Shown here: in pieces, positions 25,401 to 40,100 of the stretch
How the letters are laid out: every line of letters begins with the position of its first letter
How positions within the stretch are numbered: position 1 is the stretch's first letter
NCBI GenBank assembly: GCA_009760855.2
Contig: WPIO01000048.1
Coordinates: 2,880,001 to 2,944,000 of the forward strand
Source: Cristatella mucedo
Lineage: Eukaryota > Bryozoa > Phylactolaemata > Cristatellidae
Length of the DNA: 64,000 nucleotides
Direction of reading: 5' to 3'
Made by a program: the position numbers and the translations under genes
The notes under the pieces: model-generated
Told to the model about the DNA's origin: nothing
Database searches by the model: none
Seen by the model: the letters and a program-made list of their open reading frames with translations, nothing else

Positions 25401-28400
25401 TTCGAGCTGATTCAACTGGAGATGTGCTGGCAGAGCCAATTTTGAGAGTCAGCCTGTCCAATCTCTGGATCACACTGGGTTTGCCCATAACTAGTAAGTT
25501 AGTTTTATCATCCTAAGTTTTAGAAAATTTGCTGCCATCCATGTGCAGATGTCATCAATGCATGCAGCAAGTGAGTTTAGAGAATATGAGGTGCTCGAAG
25601 GCTGGGAGGGATCAAAGCAAAGGTACAACTGAGTGTCACCCGCATAGAAGTGAAAGCCTAGATTGTGCTTGGCAATCACATCAGCAAGAGGGAGAGTATA
25701 AACCGTGAACAGAACCGGACCTAGCAAGGAGCCCTGAGGTACTCCATATTTCAGAGGTACTTCAGATGATCTTTGTCCATTCACGTCAACACTCTGGAGT
25801 CTCCCACTGAGATAGGACCTGAACCACTGCAGAGCAGTGCCAGTGATGCCCAGGCGAGATGGGAGGCGCTCTAGAAGAACTTTGTGATCGATGGTATCAA
25901 AAGCTGCCGAAAGATCAAGCAAAACAAGCAGAGACACTCTACCCATGTCTGCATTCCTAAGTAGGTCGTTGTATACCCGAAGCAATGCTGACTCTGTGGA
26001 GTGATTAGCTCTAAAGCCAGACTGGAACTTACTAGCAAGGTGTGAGGTTTCGATATATGAGTTCAGCTGGTCTGCCACGACCCGTTCGAGTGTCTTTGAT
26101 AGGAATGGTAGAAGGGAAACTGGGTGGTAGTTGCTCAAGTTCTCTTGGTCTAGTGTAGCTTTCTTGAGAAGTGGCCTGACTACAGCTTTTTTGAAAGGTG
26201 CTGGGACCTGAGGCTAATGACATATTAATGATGTTGGTTATGCATGGCAGCAGCAGATCAATGCAACGTAGGAGCACGACAGTGGGAATAGGGTCCAGTG
26301 GACTTGTTGTCTTCTTTGATTGAGATACGAGCTTTAGGACTACATCACTAGTGACCTGTTTAAATGCAGACATTGAGGCGCAGCCAGGAACCGAGGAACA
26401 GCATTCTAGTGGGGAGATTTTCATCGCAGGGATGGATTCCCTGATCTTGTCTATCTTCTGCACAAAGAATTGAGAGAAGCGATCGGCTAGATCATCATTA
26501 GGATCATCAGGTAAGGAGCTAATCTGGGAACGGTTGAGGAGATGGTTTATTGTCGACATCAGCATTTTTGGATTGTGCATCTGTGATTCAACAATGTTTT
26601 TATAAAAGCTAGACTTGGCCTTTGCTAGGATCGATTGGTACGACCTACAGTAGTCTTCATATGCCTGTCGATGGACAGTTAGTCCGGATCTTTTGTATGC
26701 TTTTTCAAGCTTTCGTTTAGTAGACTTGGCTAGTTTAATGTCTGTGGTAAACCTTAGGCCGTCTGGGCGGGGGCGCACAGTGCGCTTTGTCAGAGGGGCA
26801 AACTCGTCTAGCGTGTCAGCTAGTGTCGTGTTGAAGCTATCTACTAATGATAACAGATCGGAGGGAGGACTGAGCAGCAGAGGTGAAGCAGATATTCTTG
26901 CACGGACAGCATCGAAGTCAAGGGTCTTGAGGTTTCGCGATTCACAGGTTATTTTAGAGAAGGAGGTGGGCACACACTGTAGATTGAATGAGATGTGCAT
27001 GTGGTCAGATAAGCAGGATTTGGTAATAATTGGTGATGACAAAGTGCAGTTGTATGAGAAGATCTGGTCGAGTGTGTGACCCTTGATGTGGGTAGGGCCA
27101 TGCACATGAGCCACAAGAGACAATGAGTCAGTCAATGCACGAAATTCGGTGCTGAAAGCGTCAGATAAGTTATCAAAGTGAACGTTGAAATCACCCATTA
27201 CGAGGAAGGATCGATTTCTTGCACACAGAATCGAAATGAGATCGGAGAAATCTGAGATAAAGGAGGATTTGGTACCTGGTGGGCGATATACTACTGCCAC
27301 TATCGGTAGCTTGTTTTCGGGTGAGACCAAGACAATTGATTCCAAAGACTGCTTCGAGGGTACCGCAAATGGCTTGAAGTTGAATTTCGAGCGCACGACA
27401 ATAGCAACTCCACCTCCAGTTTTGATTGATCTAGGGGTGTGAAAGAACGAGAAACCAGATGGAGTTGTGTCTTTAATTGTCGGACAGTTTATTGATTTCA
27501 GCCAAGTTTCAGTTAGGGCGAGCAGGTCGCTACCATTTTCAGAAGTAAGGTCGCTTATTACTAGAGGTTTATTGCACATTGAGCGAGGATTCCAAAGGCA
27601 AGCGTTAAGTCTGGCCGATGGGGTTACAACAGGCTTGATGACCACTAAGTGGAATTTTAGAATTTTAGTTGAGGAATTTACAGTGACGCATGTGGGGGAG
27701 CATGCTGAGCGGTTCGAGACAATGCTAGGAATACCGAACGAGCGGGTACTCAGCTTGCAGGTTCCGCCCAACGAGCAGCGTCTGAGCTGGCGGTTCCGGC
27801 CACCGGGGTGCTTTTCTTTTGTTAATGCATAGTTCATGAATCTTAGCAACAACATTAATATCTAGGAATGCATTTGATATGCGATGACAAAGCGATAACA
27901 GCTGCTGACGATCATAACTAACAAGCAGGTTACTAGCCGCCGGCAAAGCTAAGGCAGCCGCCGGCGTGGGAGACCCAGCAGCCCGAAGCGATAAGCATTT
28001 AGATGTCCATAGGCACGTAATTTCTTACGTGCTACGGTCAAATAACAATCAGAATAACTTTAAACAGGTCTTAGCTGTATCGTTCTTGCTGCTTATTGAG
28101 CATGTAATGCAATGTATCTTCGTCTGTAACTCCACAAAGCCATAAAGACTATGTGGGTGTTACACTGGAGAGTTTTTTATAGCTCACTCACAGCCTAAGT
28201 GGCTTTCGGTACGCATTCGGTAGCCAACAGACTTTGTCTCACGCAACAAAGAGAAAGTGGGAAGCATAGCAGAGTCTGGAGAGCAGTTGAGATAGTGAGC
28301 AGTATGGAAGTAGCAGCTCAGGACTGCTAAAAAGGAGGAGTCATTGTCGGCAGCAGGAGAGTAGTTGTCGGTGCGTAAGAGATGTGGAAGTGAGTTCCAC

Positions 28401-31400
28401 AGTCTAGGACCTGCAGAGCTAAATCTTCTGTCATCAACGGTCTTTAAGCAGAGGAATGGAACAGCCAATTTATTGTCCACACAGGACCTGAAAGCGCGAA
28501 GAGGCTGAAACTGGTGCAGCAGTTCAGCTAGGTATGGAGGAGCCAAGCCGTGGCGGGCCTTGTGGGTAAGGGTAAGAACTTTGCTCTGTATCCGTTGCTC
28601 AACCGGCATCTATCCTAGCTCTTTTAGCAAAGGAGACACGTGGTCAAACCTCTGCGACTTGAAGACTAGCCTTGCAGCTATATTCAAAGTCAGCTGCAGT
28701 GGCCTAGTTGCTTTCTTTGGTAGCCCAGCCAAAAGGGAATTACAATAATCAAGCCGAGACAGAACTTTGGAGCTAGTAAAATTGTTTGCAAGCCACTGTG
28801 GAAGACAGCTCCTAATCTTGGATAGGGATCAGACGTGATGGCTAGCTGTAGAAGCAGTCTTCTGACTGACGCTTTTAAAATTGAGGCAGCTGTCGGAAAC
28901 GACACCTAAATTTCGAGCACGTGATGATGGTCTCACAACAGCATCACCTATTAGAAGAGCAAAGCCATTTGATCAAGCCACATGCTTAGGGTGTCCTATG
29001 AGCAGCAGTTCGGTTTTATCGTCATTTAGTTTCAAGAAGTTTTCCGACATCCAGGCTCGAATGTTGGCAAGGCAGGCATTCAGTTTATCAGTGGCTGCAG
29101 CAGATACCGACGATTTGAATGACAAATACAGCTGAGTATCGTCCACATACAAGTGATATCCTATTCCATGAGCCTTAATCACTTTTCTCAGATGTTGAGT
29201 ATAAATGGAGAACAGCATGGGACCGAGTGGAGACCCTTGAGGGACTCCACAGGTGACCCGTCTCGTGTGTAAGACCTGACCCCCACACGACACAGATTGA
29301 ACACGATCAGACAAGTACGATTTAACCACCCCAGTGCCGCATCTAGCAGAACGATCGTTGTTCTCAATCGTTCAAGCAGAATATCGTGATCAATGGTGTC
29401 GAAGGCAGCTGGCAGATCTAGCAGAGCTAGGGCAGTGATATTTCTGTCATCGTTGACATGTAGAATGTCATTGTTAACACGGAGGAGCATGCTGCCACTA
29501 ACCATTCGATCGTGCTTCCTTTGCAGCCAAAGGAAAACTGACTAGAAGAGATTGAGTTGTCTGAACATGTACAAAGGAGCAAAAACTCGCATGTTTCTCA
29601 CGATAATGGTTTCATCCATTTTGATGTGCTTCCTTTTCAGCATGTGCAAAGAAGTGGACAGAAAAAGACTTTTTTTTAGCTCTCCAAAGGTGCTATGCAA
29701 ATTACTTATTATTATTATTGCAATTGGGCACCAAACGGCAACAATTACAGTGACTGTGGTCAACGAGCAGAGACAGTATGATCTGTTTGACGTAGCAACA
29801 AGTAATAGTATGCTATAGCTCCCAAAAGGAGGTCAGAAGGCTGTCTAGTGCAACGATATTCTATAAGGAGCACTGAATTGCAAGTAAAGGAGAAATGCAG
29901 GCATATCAGGCACAAGCACATGTGCACACGGTCTAATATTATTGCCACTTTGTGTGCTTTAATAATTGACGTGCCTATCTACCGACAATTAGGCGATGAA
30001 ATTTGAAAAAATGCTACTTTCAATAAGACCAGCCAACAGCAGCTCGTCGGAGTGCTTCTTGTGGTAGATACTTTTGTATTCTTTATTATTTGTGGTTTAA
30101 GGTTAGCTGATTTGACTGCCTCATTTGTATAGCAGCAGAAGAGCAATGACGGCTATCACCACCTCTTGCAGTGGGCAATATAGGATCGCCCACTTCAGTG
30201 GGCAATTCTTTATTGCCCACTGCAAGACGTTGTGCTAGCCGTTACAAACCTAGGTCGTGAAGAGCAAGCATCTTACTTTCTGGGCTTTGGACCCAGGGGT
30301 TTGGATTCTAGTGGGTGTGTGAGATATTGCTGCCTGACAAGTAGCCCATATTTTCACCAGTTTTACCTGCTTCACCTCTCTCTTTCTTTCCCCTTTCTGG
30401 CTACTTCTTTTCCTTCTCATTACACCCGTGTTTTTTATCTTTTTTTATTTTTATATTCTTCTCGCTATTCATTCTTTTCAATCTTACTCACCAAAGGGGA
30501 ATAACAGCAGCTTTGAAAGCTCGGTTGCCGTGGTGACCACGACTGGTCGTGCAAAGCGACTCCGAGGAAGCGGCTGGCTGCCGGCTGCTGGCTATCGTTC
30601 GCACATACGCATCTCGTGACCCGAGATTTTTCTGACACGAGCGATTATTCGGCTACTCTTTGCAGGCGTCGGCTGGCAGCTGGCAACTAAGATGAATATC
30701 ATTGAAGTCGACCCAGAGCATTACCAGTCTCCAGTGCACGTCACTAGCATCCCTGATGCTGGCGCCGTCAGCGCGCGCTCTTTCAGCTTTCACGAGATGT
30801 CGCCGCTGCAAAAGCGCGAGGAGCTGAAGCGTCTGCTTTTGGCCATGCGCGACTCGACGTCAAATTCGGCCCCTGGTGTGGCGGTGACAGCAAATGCGTC
30901 TAGTTTCATTCCGGAAACGATGAGGGCGATACACGAGTTTGCCCAGACCGTCCCAGACCTGGACGAGCAGCACGAATGGGATGCTCTGTTCGGGTTGCAC
31001 GCGAAAGATGCACTGCTCGCTGTACCGAAGTTGGCTGCGGTGGCGCTAGAGGAGCATCGTGCGAGTCATCGTGCGGATGCTGCTGATACGCTTGATCGCC
31101 GACACGGCGGCTTTGCTGCTCCCGATGCAGATGCACTGCAGCCGCGTGAGACGAGGACGCTAGCAGCGCCAGCGCAGCAGCCCGATGCATCGTCACCAGC
31201 TGCAGCGCTCTGGGTAATGCAAGAGGAGAGTGACTTGGCGCAGGCCGAAGGCCCGGATAGCAGTGGCGGCGCCATCGTTGAGCTGCGCCAGCCGCCGGTG
31301 CCGGCTCATCAACCGGATGCACTCTCTGGTGGCTCTGATGGGCTGCGACGCGGTGATGACGGCAGCCTTGTGCGGGATCGACTTCATTCGATGATCATCG

Positions 31401-34400
31401 CAGGGGCAGAGCCCACTGCAGCCACCGCTGCCACACTGGGTCGCCTCAGCATCGACAGCATGGCAGCAGCGATCGACGATATCTTGGCTTCTCCGCCGCT
31501 CACCCCAAGGAGACGCCTGTCGAAGACTCTTCTGGCCGAGATTCACAGCTCCTGGGAGGAGATCGTAGGCAGCAATAGCAGCAACAGCAGCAGCAGCAAT
31601 GCAAGCCAGAGCAACAGTCCGAGCAGCAACGGCTGGAGAGTAATGCTCGAAGCCACAGCCGATGATCTGCACCAATCGTCAAGACCACCCATGCATTCGG
31701 GTGCCATGGATGCTGAACGAGGAGAGAGAGCTGCCAACAGCGACATGACCCTGGACTTTTCTTATTGGGATGATGGGGCTAATGCGATCGACCTTCTGCT
31801 TAAACCTGACGACGATGGCAGTTCAGCAGCCGAGACAGCAGGCCACAGCAGGCCGCTCTTGCCTCGATGTCCACTGGAGTTCGTGCCCAGCAAGTCCAAG
31901 CCACCGGCTTCGAGCGGGCCTCGCACTAGCGCTCACAGCCCAAAGATGGCGGCCGCACATCCCACGACGAGGGTGAGCTTGCGACCCACGAGACACCGGC
32001 CGAGTTCTGACCCGGCTGGAGTGCACAGAGCCGACCCTGCGGGACAGGAGATCGATGAGGACCTGCAGAACCGAGTAGGTCAAGGCCATTGCTTTGTTGC
32101 CTGCATTGCTGCAGTCGCTGGTTTTGCTCAGCGATTGGCCAATGGGAGCAGCTGCTCTTATCGGATATTAGCACTGCTCCAGCAGACAGCTTGAGGCGGT
32201 CACGATGTTAGTTTAGATGCCATTGCTTAAGTTTTTTGATCGTCCGAAAAACAATAATAATAGCGATGGTTTTTATCAGCCACCAAAAAAGTAAATCTGT
32301 TTTGAGTCACTGTGCGCAGGATGGGTTGGGAGTATGTAAGTTAATCGGGGACAGTGACATGCACACATTTAGTAATTAGGGTTTGCCATTTTTTTATAGA
32401 ATAGGCTGCACGAGTTTTATGTATGCATATATTTGTACATCGCCCGAAGTAGGATCGTGAAAGAGCCTTTAGACTTATTGCCCTAAATAGTGAGACTGGG
32501 ATCAGATCAGGATAAAATGCCTAAAAGCGGAATTGAATTCAGTACCCAATTTTGACAGCACCGGAACACCGACCTTGTCTAACTATTTTTAATGCTTGCA
32601 TTGGGAATAATGTCGCATTAGTTCTTGAAAAATTTGATTTAATTAACACAGTGAGACTCAGACATGCTCCAGCTTTAGGGTGGTTTCCTCTACTAAAAGT
32701 TTAAAAAAGATCGATAGAATGCCTCTTTAATATTGCACCATTTGCACATTTTGCAGCACATTTGCACACATAATATTGCACATTTGGCAGCATAAGTCTA
32801 CGTGTAAAGTATTGCTTAAATCAGATATTCTGCAAGTAGCCGTTTGCAATATAAGTTTTGGGATATGAGTGGGTTAATTATGGCCGCTATCTTTGCAAGA
32901 ACCGATGCCTTCTTCGTGTGCTGTGCAATTAGAAGTGTGTCCTCTTCGTTCTGTTTGCTGTAAAAGTATTTGATCAACCGGTCAAAACTCAGCTGTATGA
33001 TTTTTTTGTATGCTTGTTGGATGTACTCCACCCCGGTCTTCCCGTTAGTAATCCGAAACATCCTAGCCGGGAAGCACAATCAATGGCAGCAGCTATTTTT
33101 TGAAGCATGCACTTTGACTTGCCACCGATGGTCACTTATCGAGAGTCGAAGCACTTCTGGCCAATGAAGTCCGTGCTGCATGCTGCAATGTGACCGAGGG
33201 TCTCCCAGACTGGCACGTGTCCCCAGTTTTCATCATATTCTATCGACATTTAATGTAAGCAAAATCTTATACGTGATTCGTGACCATTAACAAATAGTGC
33301 ATTTCTGTAGTACCACAGCAGTCCAGGTGAAGTATAGGTATTGTGGCTTCTGAAGAGTAACAAGTAATACATTTCTGTAGTGCCACGATGGCCAGCGTGC
33401 AATGTGCTTGCTGATGTAATGCAAAAAGGTTAAGTGATCAAAACTTGAACTAGCCGAGTTTTTGTTATCACTTCTGCTTCATTATCAATACCCATGGAGT
33501 TATTGACCCGCATGGGATCAAGCATGCTCAAGCATGCAAAAGCAGACTAGCATTACACTTAGGCCAGCATGCTAAAGCAAAAAGGAAGACACTTATGGCT
33601 ACCGGTCAGTAAGACTTCTGGCTATTAACATGCAAGTAATGCATGCCGGTAAGCAAGAACACAGAAGGATCACATTATACAAGGAGCAGGAGAAAACGCC
33701 CAAGATTGAGATTAAATAGGGAATATAATTCTCACAGATCTGGCATCCTAGCCATGTGCAAACATTGCTCATGCTTGCAGGCTGAGTAATTTAATTTTGA
33801 GAGAGTGAATAGTAGGCTCTATTTCGAACATGCAGTGGGACTGAGGCATGCTGCTGCATTAGTGTGGTTCCATATATCAAAAGCTTAAAAACTGAAAGAA
33901 CACCCTCTAATAGTGTTCCGTTTAGTCACATTATTCTATGAATACAATATTGCTTTAATAGGGTAATTCTATGAACGGCACTTTTCAGTCAAAGTTTTGA
34001 TATATGGGAGGGCTTAGATACGGCTGCTTTCTTTGCCAGAGACGATGACTTCTTCCTGTGACACTATACGGTCGGAAGCATGCCCTGTTGGTTCTGTGCA
34101 CTATAAGTTAGGCACATACTAAACTAGTTCATAAGAATAGAGCCGTGCTCAGCTAGGTAATCAATTACTCGAATGAAGTCCACATGGCTTTAGCCTAGAC
34201 GTGCTTGCTGCTTGCAGGCCGATAGCTGGGATCTGACGGTAAAAACGCCAGAGGAAGCCCATGATCTGAAAATACACGGGGCACTGGCTGGGATTCTGGT
34301 ATGCTTTCAGAAAGCTGGGTCAAGAGGACATTTTTTTTAATGGCCTCCAACTCTCAGACACACAGGTGTGCACGATAGTGAAGTAGTGATTTTAAAATGT

Positions 34401-37139
34401 CTCCCTGTGAAGTGAGCTTCTAGCACTGAGCCCTGCCCAGGTGCTCATGCCCGATAGCCCTATACTTTCGTTTTGGACCTGCTCTCTGCCATCGATTCCT
34501 CTGAAACTGTGAGGGAGACACATGCGAATGAATGTAAGCACATACATTTTGCAGCCCTCTTGTGTCACGAGAGCGGATGGCTTCACAGCTTTGCTCTTTA
34601 CGAGCTTGGCTCAATGCTCATCGTCCATGTCCTCTAACTTGAGTGCTCGGCGAAATGACGATATACTAATTTGTTTAAAAATAAGAGGGCCAGCAGTGGG
34701 CTGAAACACATTTGAGCGTCTTTCTGAGAAGTTGCTCTTTTGAGTAAGCCCACTTTTCTTACCAATCATAAAGAGCAACGTAAGTTGTTGTAAGAGCTAA
34801 TCCGTGCTTGGTCCAAAGCACGTATACCAAAAGAGATCCGGGGTCCTGTAGCAACGACAGTACTAGTACTAGTACTAGTCTCAGTAGCAACGACAGCACT
34901 AGGCCGGTTGCCACTGTGTTGTGTATACCTGTTGTTGTTATTATCATGAAATTAAATTTCTAGGATTAAACTGAGCCTTACAGATTTTCAAATGTGTGGC
35001 CAGAAAGGGACCAGAAAGCGTTGTGTCACTACACTATCATGTGGCTGTGTCCAACTACCCATCAGACAACCAATTTTTTAGCCTGTAGTGCTGATTGCGA
35101 AAAGCTAAAAGTCTCCCTGTGCAAAGCGCAATGTCACTGTAAGCTGAAGCAGTTGCACAATTTTTTTCTGAGATTCACCTTGCTTCTTGAGCCTTCAGTT
35201 CAAATCCGACGATGGACCACCTTAATCGGCATGTCATAATTCTATACCTTCTTAATGGCCACACGAACTAGAAAGGTTTGGTGAGAGAGACCGGATATGC
35301 ATGATATAGCTTATCTGCTTAACTAAATCGAACTAAGCTTTTTAACAAAGAATGATCAGTTCGGTCACGTTAATGTACCCGAGTTCTGTACTACATTTGA
35401 GTGAGGGCTATGCATTTCTGGAAGTTCTGCCGATGGTTTCAATACGTGCCAGGCGTGTTACCGTAATGTTCACGTGACCCAGTTTGTACCAGTTTAGGTA
35501 CCTTTGGGGATCAACACTGTCTGTCTGGTTTATGGAGTTAAAAATAGCCCCGTCAAAACCGTGGCCATTTGAATCTTTTTTCTTGTTCCTGCTGCCACGA
35601 AACCTTTTGCCACACCTCCCTATTGCACGGAAATCTCTCGTCTTTGGGATGATGGTTTAACTAATCTACCTATTATTTGTGAAGCAGTGCACATTTCTGG
35701 GCGCGGCAGAACAATTTTCAGCAAAGCGATTACCTTTCAGACACCTTCTCACATAATTTTGAGGGATTCTTCTAATCATACTGTTATACTAGGATGTACA
35801 CGTTTTCTTTTTTTTTCTAGGAGGCATTTCTCAGCGAAGCAAACTTGTCGACGCCCGAGCCCTCTATTCACACTGCACACGAGAGTGCTGGAGTTGCCCT
35901 CATGCATTCAATGGCAGAGGAAATACTCTCTCGACCTAGCAGTCGCGTACGTTTTACGATCGTCTGCAATTATTCCAGAATTCTTGTGTGGGCGCTGTAA
36001 TACAGCTCACCAGTCGCTCAAGATGTTGTCATTGTCTGTGTTTTGCTATTTTCTCAAGACCTACACAAGCCGCCTCGGCAGCAGACGATCGGCTCGGTCA
36101 CCGAGGTCGCAGGTCGCGAGGTCGCAGAGCGCTTCCACCGAGGACTCGCAGCTGAAAACCGTGACATCGGCAGCGGAAGCTGGCGGAGAGATACTCAAGT
36201 GGAAAAGGGGCAACGTCCTCGGCAAAGGTGCATTTGCCACGGTGAGTCCACGCTGCCATGACCGGCATGTAACATCTTTTCGGCATCGGTCAGGAGACTA
36301 TTGATGGTTTTTATGCTGCAGTACTTTGTCTGTAAGCTAAAAACATACTCGCTGCTGTGGTCGTGGTGGCGAGAGGAAGTGTGCAGATGCAAAAGAATAG
36401 CTACCTGCTGTCCAGGCACTCCATCTTAGCGTGCTTAGCGGCTTTAGAGAGCCACTAGGGCCTGTCTTCAGCTCCGTGCGTGGGTTGCAGGTCTATTGTG
36501 GCTTGACGAGCGATGGTCAGCTCATCGCCGTCAAGCAGATCGAGCTGAACACTGACGACTGGGATAAAGCCGAAAGAGAGTACGAGAGCGTACAGGAAGA
36601 GGTGGACTTGCTCAAGGCGCTAAAGCATCGCAACATCGTCGGGTATGGATGCGTGCAGCTTGTGCCAACTGCTGCTGCTGCTGCCATTGATGCCGAGACG
36701 GTTGCTGATCCGATTTTTGTGCAATGGCACTCGATAGATCTGTTCCTCTTTAAGGTTTCTTGGTACCAGTCTCGAGGACCACGTCGTGAACATATTCATG
36801 CAGTTCATACCCGGTGGTACTCTTTCATCTCTGCTCAGTCGCTTCGGCGCCTTCGAAGAGCAGATCTTCTGTCGGTACACCCGCCAGATCGTCGACGGTA
36901 TTAGCTATCTGCATTCGAATAATGTGATACACAGGTGAATACTACTAACCATATCTGCCGGCCATGACGTACTGCTGATCGCAAGAGAAATGCATTGCTA
37001 TTTGGAGGGTCCGACTTATTCGGGTTGCTTCGTGTAAGGTATCGTTAACTAGGTGTCACAGCATTTGTGCTTTCAGTCAGATATAAAATGTGAGTGTTTG
37101 CTCACCTCTGTGAGTGTGCTTGCTTGTCTTGTATTTTTG

Positions 37140-37175
<36 letters not shown>

Positions 37176-40100
37176 CTCTTGCATATTTGCATGTGAGTGC
37201 ATATGTGTGCATGTGTGTCCATGCATGCATGCTCGAGTCTGTTGGTGTGTGTGCATGCACATGCCTATGTTTAGAAAATAATTTTCACTAGACGACCACA
37301 CCAGCTCTACAGTTAAGTCTGTCTACTTTCAGCTATGTAATATTGAAAACGTTTGGGCAGGCTTAGACAGGGATACTGAATCAAAGTGGGTCAGTGCATT
37401 TGCAAAACCCTGTATCAAATTTTTCATGAATTGCCAGATCGAGCAGGCGTTCCGTGAATGGAGATCCAGGAGTGGGCAAACGTAGGCCTATGTAGCTAGG
37501 AGTTTTTCCAGGGAATATCAAACCTGGACCACGAGCCAAGGCCGCTAAGGAGCAGTCTGGGAAGGGGAGGGGGGCCAAAGTCCTCCCTGACTATGGGCCA
37601 AGGGCTGGGGCCAAGGGCTGCCCCAATCAAAGCTGTAGCCTTTGAGCTCTCTGCTCACAGAATTCTCCACCTAGCTCGTCCTGGTGGTAGCCAGATAGCA
37701 CCTTCCAGATGGCTACCAGGCTTAGGCTTCTCGGGAAGGGTTAGCAGACTTTGCAATGACTCCCGAGGCTTGTCGGTCAGCACACCCCGATTTGCGCCTT
37801 CAAGTTGAGCTACAAAGGGAAAGTAGACATTTCAGATAAGGCTGAAAACAAACTGCTCGAATTATGCCTTTGATATGCACGACCAGGATCGATTTTCTGA
37901 GGGTGATACCATTCTTTTAAGGTGGGATCGTATCTATAGTTTCTAAAAATAAAGTAATTCTTGTTAGACAGGTTCAAAGAAGCTTGCCGAATGGTTCTCC
38001 AAAAGTGTACAGCTTTGTTCTTCAAATGGGCATACCAATCTCTCTTAAATGGATGCATGATAAAGAGGCCCCCGGATGGATGGTCCATGGATCTTCAGCC
38101 TCCCAAAATGTGAAGCAACATGCTTTTAAGAGGGGGCTGAAGAGCTGTTTCGGCTGCACACATCCGATGTGCAGAATCCGAGTTCAGGAGTCCAGGAGTG
38201 GTTACCTAATCCTTTTAAAATTAAGAAGCCATCCATATTTATTATGAGGGGGCTGAAGAGGCATGGGTGCAGATGGTGTATGCTTGATGAGAATCTCCAC
38301 GATCAGTGCTGCGGGGGGGGGGGCGGCGGCGCCAGCAGGCCGAGAGAGGAATGCTGAGAAGAGAAGACACATTCTGGGAGGCACTACGTGACTGCTCTAG
38401 TTCCGAGTAGCTATGTTTAGATGGATGCCAAAGGCTTGCAAAACCCACAGGCTTAAGAGTTTTTGTATAGCGATAGCTTCTAATCAGCTGTGTTGACTGC
38501 TTAGCAGAGGCAACCAACAGGGACTAAGTGTTTCCAGCTCCATAGCAAACATAAGTGAGTGTATCGACAGCCAGGTAGACTGTATGCAGAAGCACTGCAG
38601 CATGCATTGGATATAGTGCATATACCTGTGCAACAGCCCTATGGGATGTCGAAGCATGCGTTTAGACTGTGTCTGGTAGGCCTGAGATGCTGACCCCACG
38701 ACATTCGATGCTGGAGTTCAAGGTCGACATCGGCTGCTCTCCAGTTTCGACTGAACACTGGTTATGGGCATAGATAGGCTGGCCTATCGAGCTGGTCGAT
38801 CCCCCAAAATATACCCTTACTGGAGCAACGATCACTCTCTCTCGGATATTCTAGGCTCCCCTCGGACAATCGAAAATTGCACCGTTAGACATCCCCCTCC
38901 CCGCCTGTGAGGATTGTCCTTAGGGGCACTGTTGTCCGGAGATCCTCATATTCTGGGAGGACAAATGTCGGTTAAGGGGACGGCCTGATAAGGGAACAAA
39001 CACTTGCTGCGATGAGAGCAGGGTTGGGCTACACATGCTATATTTTTTGCTTCTGCTGTAGGCATCAAATGTTAAAAATGTCCAACTAAACGAGAGTGGC
39101 AGATGGCTTTCATTGTGGAACTAAGTTGTTAAGTGTCAATAACGACTAGTAAAGATGAAAAGGAGATGCAACATTTTTGGCTCTACGACTGGTATTCTCA
39201 AGGCATCTGTCCGTTTCAGTGACAGCTTGTTTTTCTTTGTAAGGGACATCAAAGGTGCCAACATAATGCTGATGTCAAACGGTGTCATCAAGCTGATCGA
39301 TTTTGGGTGTGCCAAGCGGCTCTGTGTCAACCTAAGTCTCAGTGCCAGCCAGCTACAACGTTCAATGAAGGGCACGCCATACTGGATGGCACCAGAAGTG
39401 GTGAAAGAGACAGGGCACGGCAAGAAGTCAGACATCTGGAGCATTGGCTGCACGGTCTTTGAGATGGCAACGACGCGGCCACCGTGGTGAGTCTGCTGTC
39501 TACAGGCCTCTGTCTTTCAGTCTCGAGTTTGCAGGCCTCGAAGCCAACCGGCCCCATAACTGAGCAAAGTTGCCGCTGCCTTCACGAGCTGCTCCGAACT
39601 TGCTGTGTTTCACTGAAAAAGCTGCAGATGCCAGGACCCGTGCGCTAGGCTCTGCACGAGTAACTCTTACGCGTCAAACAGTTCTTTATGGAGGCTGCCT
39701 TAGTTACCATAATTGTACCAATTGGATACGCAAGCAGCTAGATTGCTAGGCGTCAGGCAGATGCCACACTCTTGGTGTGGACACGCCGGCTTAGCTGCGC
39801 ACTGTTGCGCTCGCACGACGTCGGCTGCCTCTATTTTTCAGGGCAGAGATGCAGCCTATGGCAGCCATATTTGCAATAGGTTCAGACAGGCCTGTGCCAC
39901 AGCTTCCAGACACTTTCAGCAGCCTTGCAAGAGAGTTTGTGAGTGCCTGCATGACACGGTATGTATGTGACCACAGCCATGCTTTAGTAGAGGAATGCAT
40001 TGCCTGACATGGCTAGCCTCTATTGGAGCTGAATTAGTGTGTGCTAACTCTGCAACAGATAAGGGTGCAGGATGTGTGGCTTGGCCGTGCTAAGTGAGAT

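Larger units (their letters stand above)
24545..28030 (-). mobile_element. LINE-A, nearly full-length CR1/L2-like non-LTR retrotransposon
   Basis: A minus-strand element of about 3.5 kb, from a 5' region near 28030 to an AAT-repeat 3' tail at 24545-24570. It codes for an APE-type endonuclease ([22 protein letters not shown]) followed by a reverse transcriptase ([26 protein letters not shown]). Two clear lesions: a frameshift near 26200-26215 between endonuclease-linker and RT, and Gly in place of the first catalytic Asp in the FYADD box. Clade assignment to the CR1/L2 group rests on motif style and tail, and needs a tree. Confidence 0.85.

Noticed and set aside
31193-31675. Minus-strand ORFs over exon 13
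   Set aside because: Shadows of a GC-rich coding exon; no domain and no ENTPD-like or other recognisable motif.
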